Positions 1-9,200 of a stretch of DNA of 11,252 nucleotides are shown one piece after another (the first letter of the stretch is position 1; the number at the start of each line of letters is the position of its first letter). Source of the DNA: an uncultured Luteimonas sp. (GTDB lineage Bacteria; Pseudomonadota; Gammaproteobacteria; Xanthomonadales; Xanthomonadaceae); assembly GCA_938008415.1 (NCBI GenBank), contig CALLKI010000038.1, forward strand, positions 1-11,252, written 5' to 3'. Under the pieces are notes generated by a model. That model was not told the DNA's origin and made no database searches. It saw nothing but the letters and a program-made list of their open reading frames with translations. A program made the position numbers and the translations under genes.

Positions 1-137
1 TCAGCCACTGCCTGCCGCTGCGCCGCAACGTCAAGGCCACCGACGCGGTCATGGACTCGCCCAACTGCATCGCCATCGAGGAGGCCGAGAACCGCCTGCA
101 CGTGCAGAAGGCGGTGATGGCCGCCCTGGTGGGCTGA
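1..137 (+). CDS. argF': N-acetylornithine carbamoyltransferase, C-terminal fragment
   Basis: The reading frame beginning at base 3 gives 44 residues and ends in TGA at 135-137. It contains HCLPLRRN, followed by VKATDAVMDSPNCIA and the ending HVQKAVMAALVG. HCLP is the conserved C-terminal motif of the carbamoyltransferase superfamily. The version HCLPLRRN-VKATDAVMDS is the one I know from the Xanthomonas N-acetyl-L-ornithine carbamoyltransferase, which makes N-acetylcitrulline from acetylornithine and carbamoyl phosphate. The neighbouring acetylcitrulline-type deacetylase supports this over an ordinary ornithine carbamoyltransferase. The 5' part lies outside the window. The gap to argG is 38 bp with no terminator, so the two are probably co-transcribed. 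Substrate choice cannot be proved from the tail alone. Confidence 0.88.
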   Translation, partial: SHCLPLRRNVKATDAVMDSPNCIAIEEAENRLHVQKAVMAALVG

Positions 138-175
138 ACCTTCCTCCCCCGGATTCCCTCCCCACGGTACCGACC

Positions 176-1381
176 ATGAGCAATCCCAACGAATCCCGCG
201 ACATCGTCCTGGCCTTCTCCGGCGGCCTGGACACCAGCTTCTGCGTGCCCTGGCTGAAGGAGCGCGGCTGGAACGTCCACACCGTGTTCGCCGACACCGG
301 CGGCGTGGACGAGGAGGAGCGTGCCTACATCGAGCGGCGTGCAGCCGAGCTGGGCGTGGCCTCGCACGTGACGGTGGACGGCCGCGAGGCGATCTGGGAA
401 GGCTTCGTCAAGCCGTTCGTGTGGGCCGGCGAGGGCTACCAGGGGCAGTACCCGCTGCTGGTCTCCGACCGCTACCTGATCGTGGAGGCGGCGCTGAAGC
501 GCGCGGCCGAGCTGGGCACCAACGCCATCGCCCACGGCTGCACCGGCATGGGCAACGACCAGGTGCGCTTCGACCTTGCGGTGAAGGCCAGCGGCAACTG
601 GCGCATCGTGGCGCCGATCCGCGAGATCCAGAAGGAACACACCCAGACCCGAGCCTACGAGCAGAAGTACCTCGAGGAGCGTGGCTTCGGCGTGCGCTCG
701 AAGCAGAAGGCCTACACGATCAACGAGAACCTGCTGGGCGTGACCATGTCCGGCGGCGAGATCGACCAGTGGGAGGCCCCGGGCGAGGGCGCGCGCGGCT
801 GGTGCGCGCCGCGCAGCGCGTGGCCGGCCGAACCGCTGACGGTGACCCTGAAGTTCGCCAGCGGCGAGGCGGTGGAACTGGACGGCAAGCCGCTGCCCGG
901 CGCCGAGCTGCTGGCCCGGCTCAACCGGCTGTTCTCGCCGTACGGCGTCGGCCGGGGCATCTACACCGGCGACACCGTGATCGGCCTGAAGGGACGCATC
1001 GTGTACGAGGCACCGGGCCTGACCGCGCTGCTGGTCGCGCACCGAGCCCTGGAGGAAGCGGTGCTCAGCAAGCACCAGAACCGCTTCAAGCCCGAGGTCG
1101 CGCGCAAGTGGGTGGAACTGGTGTACGAGGGCTTCTACCACGACCCGCTGAAGACCGACCTGGAGGCTTTCCTGGCGTCCTCGCAGCGCATGGTCAACGG
1201 CGAGGTGGTGCTGGAGACGCGCGGTGGCCGCGTGGACGCGGTCGCGGTGCGTTCGCCGCACATCCTGGCATCGAAGGGCGCGACCTACGCGCAATCGGCG
1301 GACTGGGGCGTGGAGGAGGCCGAGGGCTTCATCAAGCTGTTCGGCATGAGCAGCACGCTCTGGGCCGAAGTCAACCGCTGA
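176..1381 (+). CDS. argG: Argininosuccinate synthase
   Basis: This cytosolic enzyme joins citrulline and aspartate, using ATP, to give argininosuccinate, the penultimate step of arginine synthesis. The 401-residue product has the usual length of the family. The N-terminal PP-loop ATP-pyrophosphatase motif SGGLDTS is at residues 15-21. A citrulline/aspartate-binding segment, HGCTGMGNDQVRFD, is at about 120-133. In most members known to me the fifth residue of that motif is Lys (GCTGKGNDQ); here it is Met124. The middle of the protein (GEGARGWCAPRSAWP) also differs from the common ArgG type, as in the Xanthomonas lineage. The ATG at 176 gives an N terminus of expected length, but it lacks a clear Shine-Dalgarno sequence. 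The gene follows argF' by 38 bp and precedes argE by 40 bp. Confidence 0.95.
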   Translation: MSNPNESRDIVLAFSGGLDTSFCVPWLKERGWNVHTVFADTGGVDEEERAYIERRAAELGVASHVTVDGREAIWEGFVKPFVWAGEGYQGQYPLLVSDRYLIVEAALKRAAELGTNAIAHGCTGMGNDQVRFDLAVKASGNWRIVAPIREIQKEHTQTRAYEQKYLEERGFGVRSKQKAYTINENLLGVTMSGGEIDQWEAPGEGARGWCAPRSAWPAEPLTVTLKFASGEAVELDGKPLPGAELLARLNRLFSPYGVGRGIYTGDTVIGLKGRIVYEAPGLTALLVAHRALEEAVLSKHQNRFKPEVARKWVELVYEGFYHDPLKTDLEAFLASSQRMVNGEVVLETRGGRVDAVAVRSPHILASKGATYAQSADWGVEEAEGFIKLFGMSSTLWAEVNR

Positions 1382-1385
1382 CCCC

Positions 1386-1400
1386 CGGGACCAGGTCCCG
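1386..1400. repeat. Intercistronic inverted repeat between argG and argE
   Basis: CGGGACC at 1386-1392 and GGTCCCG at 1394-1400 are perfect reverse complements separated by one A. In RNA the innermost pairs would open, leaving a stem of about five GC-rich pairs. No T-tract follows, so it is not an intrinsic terminator. It lies 5 bp after the argG stop and 21 bp before the argE start, the only sizeable gap between argG and proA. It could shape mRNA decay or serve as a binding site; the sequence does not show which. Confidence 0.5.
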
Positions 1401-1421
1401 GCCAATCCACGGGCCGCCACG

Positions 1422-2510
1422 ATGCTGCAGGACATCCTCAGGCACCTCGAGGCGCTGGTGTCGTTCGACACCCGCAACCCGCCGCGCGCGATCACGACCG
1501 GCGGGATCTTCGACTACATCCGCGCCCAGCTTCCGGACTTCCACGTCGAGGTGACCGACCATGGCGCCGGCGCGGTGTCGCTGCTGGCCGTGCGCGGCCA
1601 TCCGCGCCGGCTGTTCAACGTGCACCTCGACACGGTGCCGTCCTCGCCCGCGTGGAGCGCGGACCCGCTGTGCCTGCGCGTGGAGGACGGGCGTGCGATC
1701 GGCCTGGGCGCCTGCGACATCAAGGGCGCGGCCGCCGGCCTGCTCGCGGCCGCGCAGGCCACGCGGGGCGACGCCGCGTTCCTGTTCACCAGCGACGAGG
1801 AGGCCAACGACGCGCGCTGCGTGGCGGGGTTCCTCGCCCGCGACCACGGCTTTTCCGAGGTCGTGGTGGCCGAGCCCACGGGCTGCCGGGCGGTGCTCGC
1901 CCACCGCGGCATCGCCGCGGTGCGCATGGCCTTCCGCGGACGGGCCGGCCATGCCAGCTCCGGCGACGCGCTGCGCCGGAGCGCGCTGCACCAGGCCATG
2001 CGCTGGGGCACGGCGGCGCTGGATTTCGTGGAGTCCCAGCAGCACCAGCGCTTCGGGGGCCTGACCGGCCTGCGCTTCAACATCGGCCGGGTCGAGGGCG
2101 GGATCAAGGCCAACGTGATCGCCCCCGAGGCCGAGGTGCGCTTCGGCTTCCGGCCGCTGCCGTCGCAGGACGCGGGGCAGCTGCACGAACGCTTCCGCTC
2201 GCTGGCCGACCCGGACGCGCTGGCCGCATACGAGCCGACGTTCTGGGGACCGCCGCTGCCGGCGGGCGACGTCGCCCAGGCCGGGGCGCGCCGGCTCGCC
2301 GCGCGCGACCTGGCCGACGGACTCGGCCTGCCGGTCGGCGACGCGGTGGATTTCTGGACCGAGGCCTCGCTGTTCTCGGCGGCAGGCCTGACCGCGCTGG
2401 TGTACGGCCCGGGCGACATCGCCCAGGCCCACACAGCCGACGAATGGGTTTCGCTCGAACAGCTTGAACGCTACGGCGTCCACGTCCGCAACATCCTCGC
2501 ATCCGCATGA
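1422..2510 (+). CDS. argE': N-acetyl-L-citrulline deacetylase (ArgE-like M20 peptidase family)
   Basis: This is a metal-dependent deacetylase of the M20/ArgE/DapE family, 362 residues. The di-metal ligands expected for the family are visible: HLD at 68-70 (His68, Asp70), Asp99 in GLGACDIKG, Glu126-Glu127 in TSDEEAND (general base and metal ligand), Glu151 in AEPT, and His337 near the C terminus. His177 in GRAGHAS belongs to the small lid/dimerisation domain at about 160-275. In Xanthomonas the enzyme at this locus removes acetyl from N-acetylcitrulline rather than acetylornithine, supplying citrulline to ArgG. Context (argF' upstream, argG adjacent) supports that role, but the specificity is inferred. 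The ATG at 1422 has no good Shine-Dalgarno sequence. The stop overlaps the argBA start by 4 bp (ATGA). Confidence 0.9.
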   Translation: MLQDILRHLEALVSFDTRNPPRAITTGGIFDYIRAQLPDFHVEVTDHGAGAVSLLAVRGHPRRLFNVHLDTVPSSPAWSADPLCLRVEDGRAIGLGACDIKGAAAGLLAAAQATRGDAAFLFTSDEEANDARCVAGFLARDHGFSEVVVAEPTGCRAVLAHRGIAAVRMAFRGRAGHASSGDALRRSALHQAMRWGTAALDFVESQQHQRFGGLTGLRFNIGRVEGGIKANVIAPEAEVRFGFRPLPSQDAGQLHERFRSLADPDALAAYEPTFWGPPLPAGDVAQAGARRLAARDLADGLGLPVGDAVDFWTEASLFSAAGLTALVYGPGDIAQAHTADEWVSLEQLERYGVHVRNILASA

Positions 2511-3851
2511 ACATCGAAGCCAACCGCCAGACCCGCCAGACCATCGTGCGCCTGCTCTCGAGCATGGCCAGCGCGAAGGAGATCAGCCAGTACCTCAAGC
2601 GCTTCTCGGAGCTGGACGCCAAGCGCTTCGCCGTGGTCAAGGTCGGCGGCGCGATCCTGCGCGACGACATGGACGCGCTGGTGTCCTCGCTGTCGTTCCT
2701 GCAACAGGTCGGGCTGACCCCGATCGTGGTCCACGGCGCCGGCCCCCAGCTCGACGAGGAGATGGCCGCCGCCGGCATCGAGAAGAAGACGGTGGGGGGG
2801 CTGCGCGTGACCACGCCGGAGGTGCTGGCGATCGTGCGCAGGGTGTTCCTGCGGCAGAACCTGGAGCTGGTGGAGGCGCTGCAGCGCGAGGGCGTGCGCG
2901 CCACCTCGATCGTCTCCGGCGTGTTCGAGGCCGAGTTCAAGGACCGCGACACCTATGGCCTGGTGGGCGACGTCACCGGCGTCAACCTGACTTGCATCGA
3001 GGCCAGCCTGCGCGCCAGCTCGATCCCGGTGATCGCCAGCCTCGGCGAGACGAAGGGCGGGCAGATCCTGAACATCAATGCCGATTTCGCCGCAAACGAG
3101 CTGGTGCAGGTGCTGCAGCCGTACAAGATCATCTTCCTCACCGGCACAGGCGGCCTGCTCGACGAGAAGGGCAGGGTGATCGAGTCGATCAACCTGTCCA
3201 CCGAGTACGAGCACCTGATGGCGCAGCCGTGGATCAACGGCGGCATGCGGGTGAAGCTCGAGCAGATCAAGGACCTGCTGGACCGCCTGCCGCTGACCTC
3301 GTCGGTGTCGATCACCAGGCCGTCGGAACTGACCAAGGAACTGTTCACGCACCGCGGTTCCGGCACCCTGGTCCGGCGCGGCGAGAAGGTGTTGCGCTTC
3401 GAATCCTGGGAGGGCGTGGACCTGGCGCGGATGAAAGCGCTGATCGAGTCCAGCTTCGGCCGCGTGCTGGTGCCGGACTACTTCGAGAAGACCGTGCCGT
3501 ACCGGATCTACGTCAGCGAGAACTACCGCGCTGCGATGATCATCACGCGCGAGGAGGGCTTCCCGTACCTGGACAAGTTCGCGGTGCTGGACGAGGCGCA
3601 GGGCGAGGGCCTGGGGCGGGCGGTCTGGAACATCGCACGCGAGGAGAACCCGCAGATGTTCTGGCGTTCGCGCCACAACAACCAGGTCAACATCTTCTAC
3701 TACAGCGAGTCGGACGGCTGCTACAAGCAGGAGAAGTGGAAGCTGTTCTGGTACGGCATCCACGACTTCGACGACATCGCGCGCTGCGCGGCACACACCG
3801 CATCGCGCCCGGCGAGCTGGGTGGACGGGGGGAAGGCGGGAGGCATGACGC

Positions 3852-3859
<8 letters not shown>
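2507..3859 (+). CDS. argBA: Bifunctional N-acetylglutamate kinase / N-acetylglutamate synthase
   Basis: The 450-residue protein fuses two domains. Residues about 1-290 form an amino-acid kinase: a leading helix (1-30), KVGG at 45-48, HGAGPQ at 76-81, NINADFAANE at about 189-198 and GTGGLLDEKG at 213-222, which are nucleotide- and acetylglutamate-binding elements. Residues about 300-440 form a GNAT acetyltransferase, with the acetyl-CoA pyrophosphate loop QGEGLGRA at 365-372 and the conserved run WRSRHNNQVNIFYY. One chain can thus make acetylglutamate from glutamate and acetyl-CoA and then phosphorylate it. This vertebrate-like NAGS/NAGK arrangement is known from Xanthomonas and Maricaulis. 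Arginine feedback at the N-terminal helix and kinase domain is expected from the family. The start is set by the 4-bp overlap with argE; there is no Shine-Dalgarno sequence, so coupled translation is likely. The 3' end overlaps argC by 8 bp. Confidence 0.95.
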
Positions 3860-4837
<978 letters not shown>

Positions 4838-4841
<4 letters not shown>

Positions 4842-6139
4842 GCGAACTCCTGTGGCAGAAACCCGGCATCGCGGTGGACGCGGAGATCCAGCGGTTCCTG
4901 GCGGGCGACGACGTGGTACTGGACCGCGAGTTCTTCCTGCACGACATCGCCGCCAGCACCGCGCATGCGGAAGGCCTGCACCGGATCGGCATCCTCTCGG
5001 ACACGGAGCTGGAGGGCATCAGGCGCGAGCTGGCGATCCTGGCCGACGACTTCCGCAGCGGGTCCTTCGTGCTCGACGGGCGCTACGAGGACGGCCATTC
5101 TGCGATCGAGGCCAGGCTGACCGAACGGCTGGGCGATGCCGGCCGCCGGATCCACACCGGCCGCAGCCGCAACGACCAGGTCCTGGTCGCCACGCGGCTG
5201 TGGCTGAAGGAAAAGCTTTCCCGCGTGGCGGAACTGTGCCGGGAGGTGGCGAAGGTGGCGCTGGACCGCGCCGCCGTCGAGAAGGACCTGCCGCTGCCGG
5301 GTTACACCCACATCCAGCGCGCGGTGGTGTCCTCGGCCGGCATGTGGTGGGCCGGCTGGGCCGAGGCCTATATCGATGATGCCGTGCGTGCCGCCGACAC
5401 ACTGAAGCTGGTCGACTGCAACCCGCTGGGCACCGCCGCCGGCTACGGCGTGAACCTGGGGCTGGACCGCGAGCACACCACCGCGGTGCTGGGCTTTTCG
5501 CGGATGCAGGTGAACCCGGTCTACGCGCAGCTGTCACGCGGCAAGTTCGAGCTGGCCGCGCTGGAGGCGCTGGGCAGCGCCACCCTCGACCTGCGCCGGA
5601 TCGCCTGGGACCTGTCGCTGTTCACCAGCGCCGAGTTCGGCTTCGTCGCGCTGCCCGCGCAGTACACCACCGGCAGCTCGATCATGCCCAACAAGCGCAA
5701 CCCGGACGTGGTCGAGCTGATGCGCGCCACCCATGCCAGCGTGGCCGCGGCGCGCACCGAGATCGAACAGCTGCTGTCGCTGCCCTCGGGCTACCACCGC
5801 GACCTGCAGGCGTCCAAGGGCGCGATCTTCCACGGCTTTTCGCGCGGCCTTGGGGCGCTGGAACTGCTGCCGGCGCTGCTGGCCAACCTGGAATGGCGGC
5901 CGGAGCGGATGCGCGCGGCCATCGATTCCGGCATGTACGCCACCGACGTGGCGATCGAGGCCGCGATCGCCGGCGTGCCGTTCCGCGAGGCCTATCGCGC
6001 CGCCGCCGCCGCTGCCGACCAGGCGGGCGAGGGCCGGACGCCGGAAGGCAGTCTTGCCGCCCGCGTCTCGCCGGGCGCGGCCGCCGACCTGCGGCTCGAT
6101 GAACTGCGCGCACGCTGGGAGGCCCTGGGCGGGTCATGA
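4838..6139 (+). CDS. argH: Argininosuccinate lyase
   Basis: This enzyme cleaves argininosuccinate to arginine and fumarate, the last step of the pathway. It is a 433-residue member of the fumarase/aspartase superfamily, whose members act as tetramers. Three conserved regions are visible: HTGRSRND at 106-113, GYTHIQRA at about 155-162 with the catalytic His158, and the signature GSSIMPNKRNP at 279-289 with Ser281 in the mobile catalytic loop. The length is slightly below the common 455-470. The N terminus, SELLWQKPG, replaces the usual WGGRF-type start, and the C-terminal region is short. A run of alanines from a GCC repeat lies near residue 390. GGAGG a few bases upstream supports the start, which overlaps argC by 4 bp; the end overlaps proB by 4 bp. 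Confidence 0.95.
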
Positions 6140-7284
6140 GCACGACGGCTGCCGCCCGCTTCGGCGAACAGGTGCTGCCGCCGTGGCGGCGCGCGGTGCT
6201 GAAGGTCGGCAGCAGCCTGCTGGCAGCCGATGGCGGCGGGCTTTCGACGCGCTACGCGGCCGCGATCGCGCGCTTCGTCACCGCCAGCCATGAGGCCGGG
6301 CGGGAGGTGGTCATCGTGTCCTCCGGCGCGGTCGCGGCCGGCGGCGCCATTTTGCGCGGGCAACCTGCGGCCGGCGCGCCGATGGCGGAGCGGCAGGCTC
6401 TGGCGGCGCTGGGGCAGGCGCAGCTGATGGGCTTCTGGCAGGCCCTGCTCGACCGGCCCGTGGCCCAGGTGCTGCTGACCCACGACGACCTGCGCAACCG
6501 ACGGCGCTACCTCAACGCGCGGACCACGCTGGCGGCGCTGCTGCGCCACCGCGCGGTGCCGGTGGTCAACGAGAACGACACCGTCTCGGTGGACGAGCTC
6601 AAGCTCGGCGACAACGACAACCTGGCCGCCATCGTCGCGGCGCTGGTGGACGCCGACGTGCTGTTCATCGCCACCGACATCGACGGGCTGTACGACGCCG
6701 ACCCGCGCCGGCATCCGGACGCGCGACCGGTGGAGACCGTGGCGGAACTGACCCCGGCGCTGCTGGCCGCCGCGGGCGGTTCCGGCAGCGCGGTCGGCAC
6801 CGGCGGCATGCGCACCAAGCTCGAGGCGGCGCAGCGCGCCTCGGCCGCCGGCATCGCCACCGTGCTGTTCAACGGCCGCCGCGCCGGGGTGCTGGAGGCG
6901 CTGGCGCGCGACCGCCTCACCGGCACCCGGATCCTCGCCCGGCGCAGCCGGCTGGCGGTGCGCAAGCACTGGCTGCGCAACGCGCCGTCCGGACCGGGCG
7001 GGATCGTCGTGGACACAGGCGCGGCCAACGCCCTGATCGAGAAGGGCGCGTCCCTGCTGCCGGGCGGCGTGGTCGACGCCGAGGGCGAGTTCCGCCGCGG
7101 CGACCTGGTCGAGGTGCTGGTGCGCGACGGGCAGGGCACGCGCTGCATCGCGCGCGGGGTGACCCAGTATTCGGCGCAGGACATCCGCCGCATCGCCCGC
7201 CGCCATTCCAACGACATCCAGGCGGTGCTCGGCTACAACTACGGTGACAACATCATCCACCGCGACGACCTGGTGCTGACATGA
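6136..7284 (+). CDS. proB: Glutamate 5-kinase with C-terminal PUA domain
   Basis: This enzyme phosphorylates glutamate to gamma-glutamyl phosphate, the committed step of proline synthesis and the usual target of proline feedback. The 382 residues comprise an amino-acid kinase domain (about 18-265) and a PUA domain (about 287-365). Visible motifs are KVGSS at 23-27 (Lys23), SSGAVAAGG at 62-70, NENDTVS at 145-151 with Asp148, GDNDNLAA at about 158-165, ATDIDGLYDADP at 179-190 and GTGGMRTK at 221-228. Full length with PUA is the ordinary E. coli-like form. It starts in the ATGA shared with argH and ends in the ATGA shared with proA. It belongs to the same superfamily as the ArgBA kinase domain in this operon. 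Confidence 0.96.
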   Translation: MSTTAAARFGEQVLPPWRRAVLKVGSSLLAADGGGLSTRYAAAIARFVTASHEAGREVVIVSSGAVAAGGAILRGQPAAGAPMAERQALAALGQAQLMGFWQALLDRPVAQVLLTHDDLRNRRRYLNARTTLAALLRHRAVPVVNENDTVSVDELKLGDNDNLAAIVAALVDADVLFIATDIDGLYDADPRRHPDARPVETVAELTPALLAAAGGSGSAVGTGGMRTKLEAAQRASAAGIATVLFNGRRAGVLEALARDRLTGTRILARRSRLAVRKHWLRNAPSGPGGIVVDTGAANALIEKGASLLPGGVVDAEGEFRRGDLVEVLVRDGQGTRCIARGVTQYSAQDIRRIARRHSNDIQAVLGYNYGDNIIHRDDLVLT

Positions 7285-8549
7285 GCAAGCCGATCCGTGA
7301 ACTGGCGCTGGCCTGCCGCGGCGCGGCACAGGTGGTCGCCGGGCTTTCGACCGGGGAGAAGAACGCGCTGCTGCAGGCCATGGCGCGCGCGGTCACGGAG
7401 GACGCGGAGGCGATCCTCGACGCCAACGCCCGCGACATGGACGCGGCGCGGGAGAAGGGCGTCGCCGGTGCGATGCTCGACCGGCTGCGGCTCGACCCGG
7501 CGCGCCTGGCCGCCATCGCCGACGCCCTGCGCGAGGTCGCCGGGCTGCCCGACCCCGTCGGACAGGTCACCCGCAGGGAAGTGCGGCCCAACGGGATCAG
7601 CGTCGAGCGCGTGCGGGTGCCGCTGGGCGTGGTGGCGATGATCTACGAGGCGCGCCCGAACGTCACCGCCGATGCCGCCGCGCTGTGCCTGAAGGCCGGC
7701 AATGGCGTGATCCTGCGCGGCGGCAGCGAGGCGGCCCGTTCCAACGCCGCCATCGCCGCGGCGCTCCACCGCGCGATGCGCGGGGCCGGCGTGCCGGAAG
7801 AGGCCTTGGTGGTGGTCGAGGACCTGCGCCGCGGGATCATGCTGGAGCTGCTGCAGCTGACGGACATCGTGGACCTGGCCATCCCGCGCGGCGGCGAGGG
7901 CCTGATCCGGTTCGTGACCGAGCACGCGCGGGTGCCGGTGATCAAGCACTACAGGGGCGTGTGCCACCTGTTCGTCGACGCCAGCGCGGACCCGCGGCTG
8001 GCGCTGCGCCTGCTGCTCGACGGCAAGACTTCGCGTCCGGCGGTGTGCAACGCGCTGGAGACCCTGCTCGTGCACCGTGGCATCGCGGCGGAGTTCCTGC
8101 CGATGGCGGCCGCGGCGCTGCGCGCGAAGGGCGTGGAGATCCGGGGTGACGAGGCCACGCGGGAACTGGTCCCGGACGCGCTGCCGGCGACCGGCGACGA
8201 CTACGCCGCGGAATTCCTCGGCCTGGTCATCGCCGTGCGCGTGGTGGATTCGCTCGACGCGGCCATCTCCCACATCCGCCGCTTCGGTTCGGACCACACC
8301 GAGGTGATCGCCACCCGCGACGGAGCGAACGCCGAACGCTTCGTGCAGGCGCTGCGCTCGGCGGTGGTGATGGTCAACGCGTCCTCGCGCTTTTCCGACG
8401 GCGGCGAGCTGGGCCTGGGCGCGGAGATCGGCATCTCCACCACGCGCCTGCACGCCTACGGGCCGATGGGCCTGGAGGCGCTGACCATCGAACGCTTCGT
8501 GGTCCGTGGCGAGGGCCAGGTGCGGCACCCGGACCTGCTGTCCGGCTGA
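7281..8549 (+). CDS. proA: Gamma-glutamyl phosphate reductase
   Basis: This NADPH-dependent reductase of the aldehyde dehydrogenase superfamily turns gamma-glutamyl phosphate into glutamate 5-semialdehyde, which cyclises and is reduced by ProC (not in this window). The 422 residues match the usual length. Motifs are IYEARPNVTAD at about 121-131, LRGGSEA at 145-151, RPAVCNALETLLVH at 252-265 with the catalytic Cys256, GSDHTEVI at 336-343 and FSDGGELGLGAEIGIST at 371-387. The start is fixed by the 4-bp overlap with proB, which fits the known complex formed between the two enzymes. It appears to be the last gene of the operon. Its stop lies 9 bp from the stop of the opposing mntP, and no hairpin with a T-tract follows it. 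Confidence 0.96.
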   Translation: MSKPIRELALACRGAAQVVAGLSTGEKNALLQAMARAVTEDAEAILDANARDMDAAREKGVAGAMLDRLRLDPARLAAIADALREVAGLPDPVGQVTRREVRPNGISVERVRVPLGVVAMIYEARPNVTADAAALCLKAGNGVILRGGSEAARSNAAIAAALHRAMRGAGVPEEALVVVEDLRRGIMLELLQLTDIVDLAIPRGGEGLIRFVTEHARVPVIKHYRGVCHLFVDASADPRLALRLLLDGKTSRPAVCNALETLLVHRGIAAEFLPMAAAALRAKGVEIRGDEATRELVPDALPATGDDYAAEFLGLVIAVRVVDSLDAAISHIRRFGSDHTEVIATRDGANAERFVQALRSAVVMVNASSRFSDGGELGLGAEIGISTTRLHAYGPMGLEALTIERFVVRGEGQVRHPDLLSG

Positions 8550-8558
8550 CGCCGCGGC

Positions 8559-9125
8559 TCAGCTGTGCAGGTGCCCGTACAGGATCGAGGCGCCGACCAG
8601 GACGAGGACCACGCCGCCCGCGATCTCGGCGCGCCGGCCGACCAGGCTGCCGAGGGTGCGCCCGGCCATCACCCCGATGCTGACCATGGCGAAGGTGCAC
8701 AGGCCGATCACGGCCGCCACCGCGAGGATGTCCACCTCGACCAGGGCCAGGCTCGCGCCCGCCGCCATGGCGTCGATGCTCGTCGCCAGCCCGGCCAGGA
8801 CGATGGCCCAGGGGCCCGTGCGCTCCGGCGCGGGTCCGTCCCCGCCGGCCTGCCGCAGGGCCTTGTGGATCATGTGCGTCCCGAGCGCGGCCAGCAGCCC
8901 GAACGCGATCCAGTGGTCCCAGGCCTCGATCACGGGCTGGGCCAGCGTGCCCAGCAGCCAGCCGACGATGGGAGTCGCAGCCTCGATCACGCCGAAGACC
9001 AGGCCGATGCGCAGCGCCTCCCGCCAGCGCGGAAGCCCGGGCATGGCCGCGCCCTTGCCGATCGCCGCGGCGAAGGCGTCGGTGGACATGGCGAAACCGA
9101 GGAGCAGGATCGAGAGGGGATGCAT
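8559..9125 (-). CDS. mntP: Manganese exporter MntP
   Basis: This is an inner-membrane Mn2+ efflux protein of the MntP (DUF204) family, 188 residues, closely similar along its length to the E. coli protein as I recall it. It consists of two three-helix repeats. The first contains FAMSTDAFAAAIGKG (residues 11-25, Asp16), GVIEAATPIVGW (45-56, Glu48) and DHWIAFGLL (70-78). The second contains AGLATSIDAMAAG (111-123, Asp118). A polar linker (about 90-105) separates them. The buried acidic residues are the expected metal-path residues. ATG 9125 is chosen because MHPLSILLLGFAMS aligns with the family N terminus; the frame stays open upstream but meaninglessly. A short AAGG lies 7 nt before the start, inside a hairpin. 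A manganese riboswitch precedes the gene, which agrees with the function. Confidence 0.94.
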   Translation of the reverse strand: MHPLSILLLGFAMSTDAFAAAIGKGAAMPGLPRWREALRIGLVFGVIEAATPIVGWLLGTLAQPVIEAWDHWIAFGLLAALGTHMIHKALRQAGGDGPAPERTGPWAIVLAGLATSIDAMAAGASLALVEVDILAVAAVIGLCTFAMVSIGVMAGRTLGSLVGRRAEIAGGVVLVLVGASILYGHLHS

Positions 9126-9128
9126 GGA

Positions 9129-9180
9129 CCGGCCTTGCGGCCGGGCGAAAAAAAAACGAAACCGCGCATGCGCCCGGCCG
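9129..9180 (-). promoter_or_regulatory. Competing stems around the mntP ribosome binding site
   Basis: Read on the minus strand, CCGGCC-GCAA-GGCCGG (9144-9129) is a perfect 6-bp stem with a GCAA tetraloop ending 3 nt before the mntP ATG. It holds the only Shine-Dalgarno-like bases (AAGG, 9136-9133) in its loop and stem. An alternative 10-bp perfect stem pairs CGGCCGGGCG (9180-9171) with CGCCCGGCCG (9147-9138), looping out the T-tract. The two share 9144-9139 and cannot coexist. The 10-bp stem also uses loop and 3'-arm bases of the upstream terminator. The likely outcome is that the 10-bp stem frees AAGG and the small hairpin hides it. The pairings are read directly; the effect on translation is inferred. 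Confidence 0.7.
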
Positions 9181-9200
9181 GGTGCATGCGGGGTTCCGTT
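9148..9200 (-). terminator. Riboswitch-controlled intrinsic terminator of the mntP leader
   Basis: On the minus strand, CGGAACC (9198-9192) pairs with GGTTTCG (9163-9157) with one G-U pair. After one C-C mismatch, CGCATGC (9190-9184) pairs with GCATGCG (9171-9165), closed by a 12-nt loop. Nine T follow directly (9156-9148), and AA (9200-9199) can extend the foot by pairing with the first two. This is the classic hairpin plus U-tract of a Rho-independent terminator, placed inside the leader rather than at a gene end. Its 5' foot (9200-9196) reuses the 3' strand of the aptamer P1 stem, so P1 and the full terminator exclude each other. Mn2+ binding should thus favour read-through, the known direction of regulation for exporter genes. 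Confidence 0.83.

Noticed and set aside
138..175. A terminator or promoter in the argF'-argG gap
   Set aside because: The 38 bases show no hairpin with a T-tract and no -10/-35 pair; this looks like a simple intra-operon gap.
5992..8528. Long minus-strand frames (445 and 429 residues) opposite proB and proA
   Set aside because: They are GC-driven shadows of the proBA genes with no recognisable motif.
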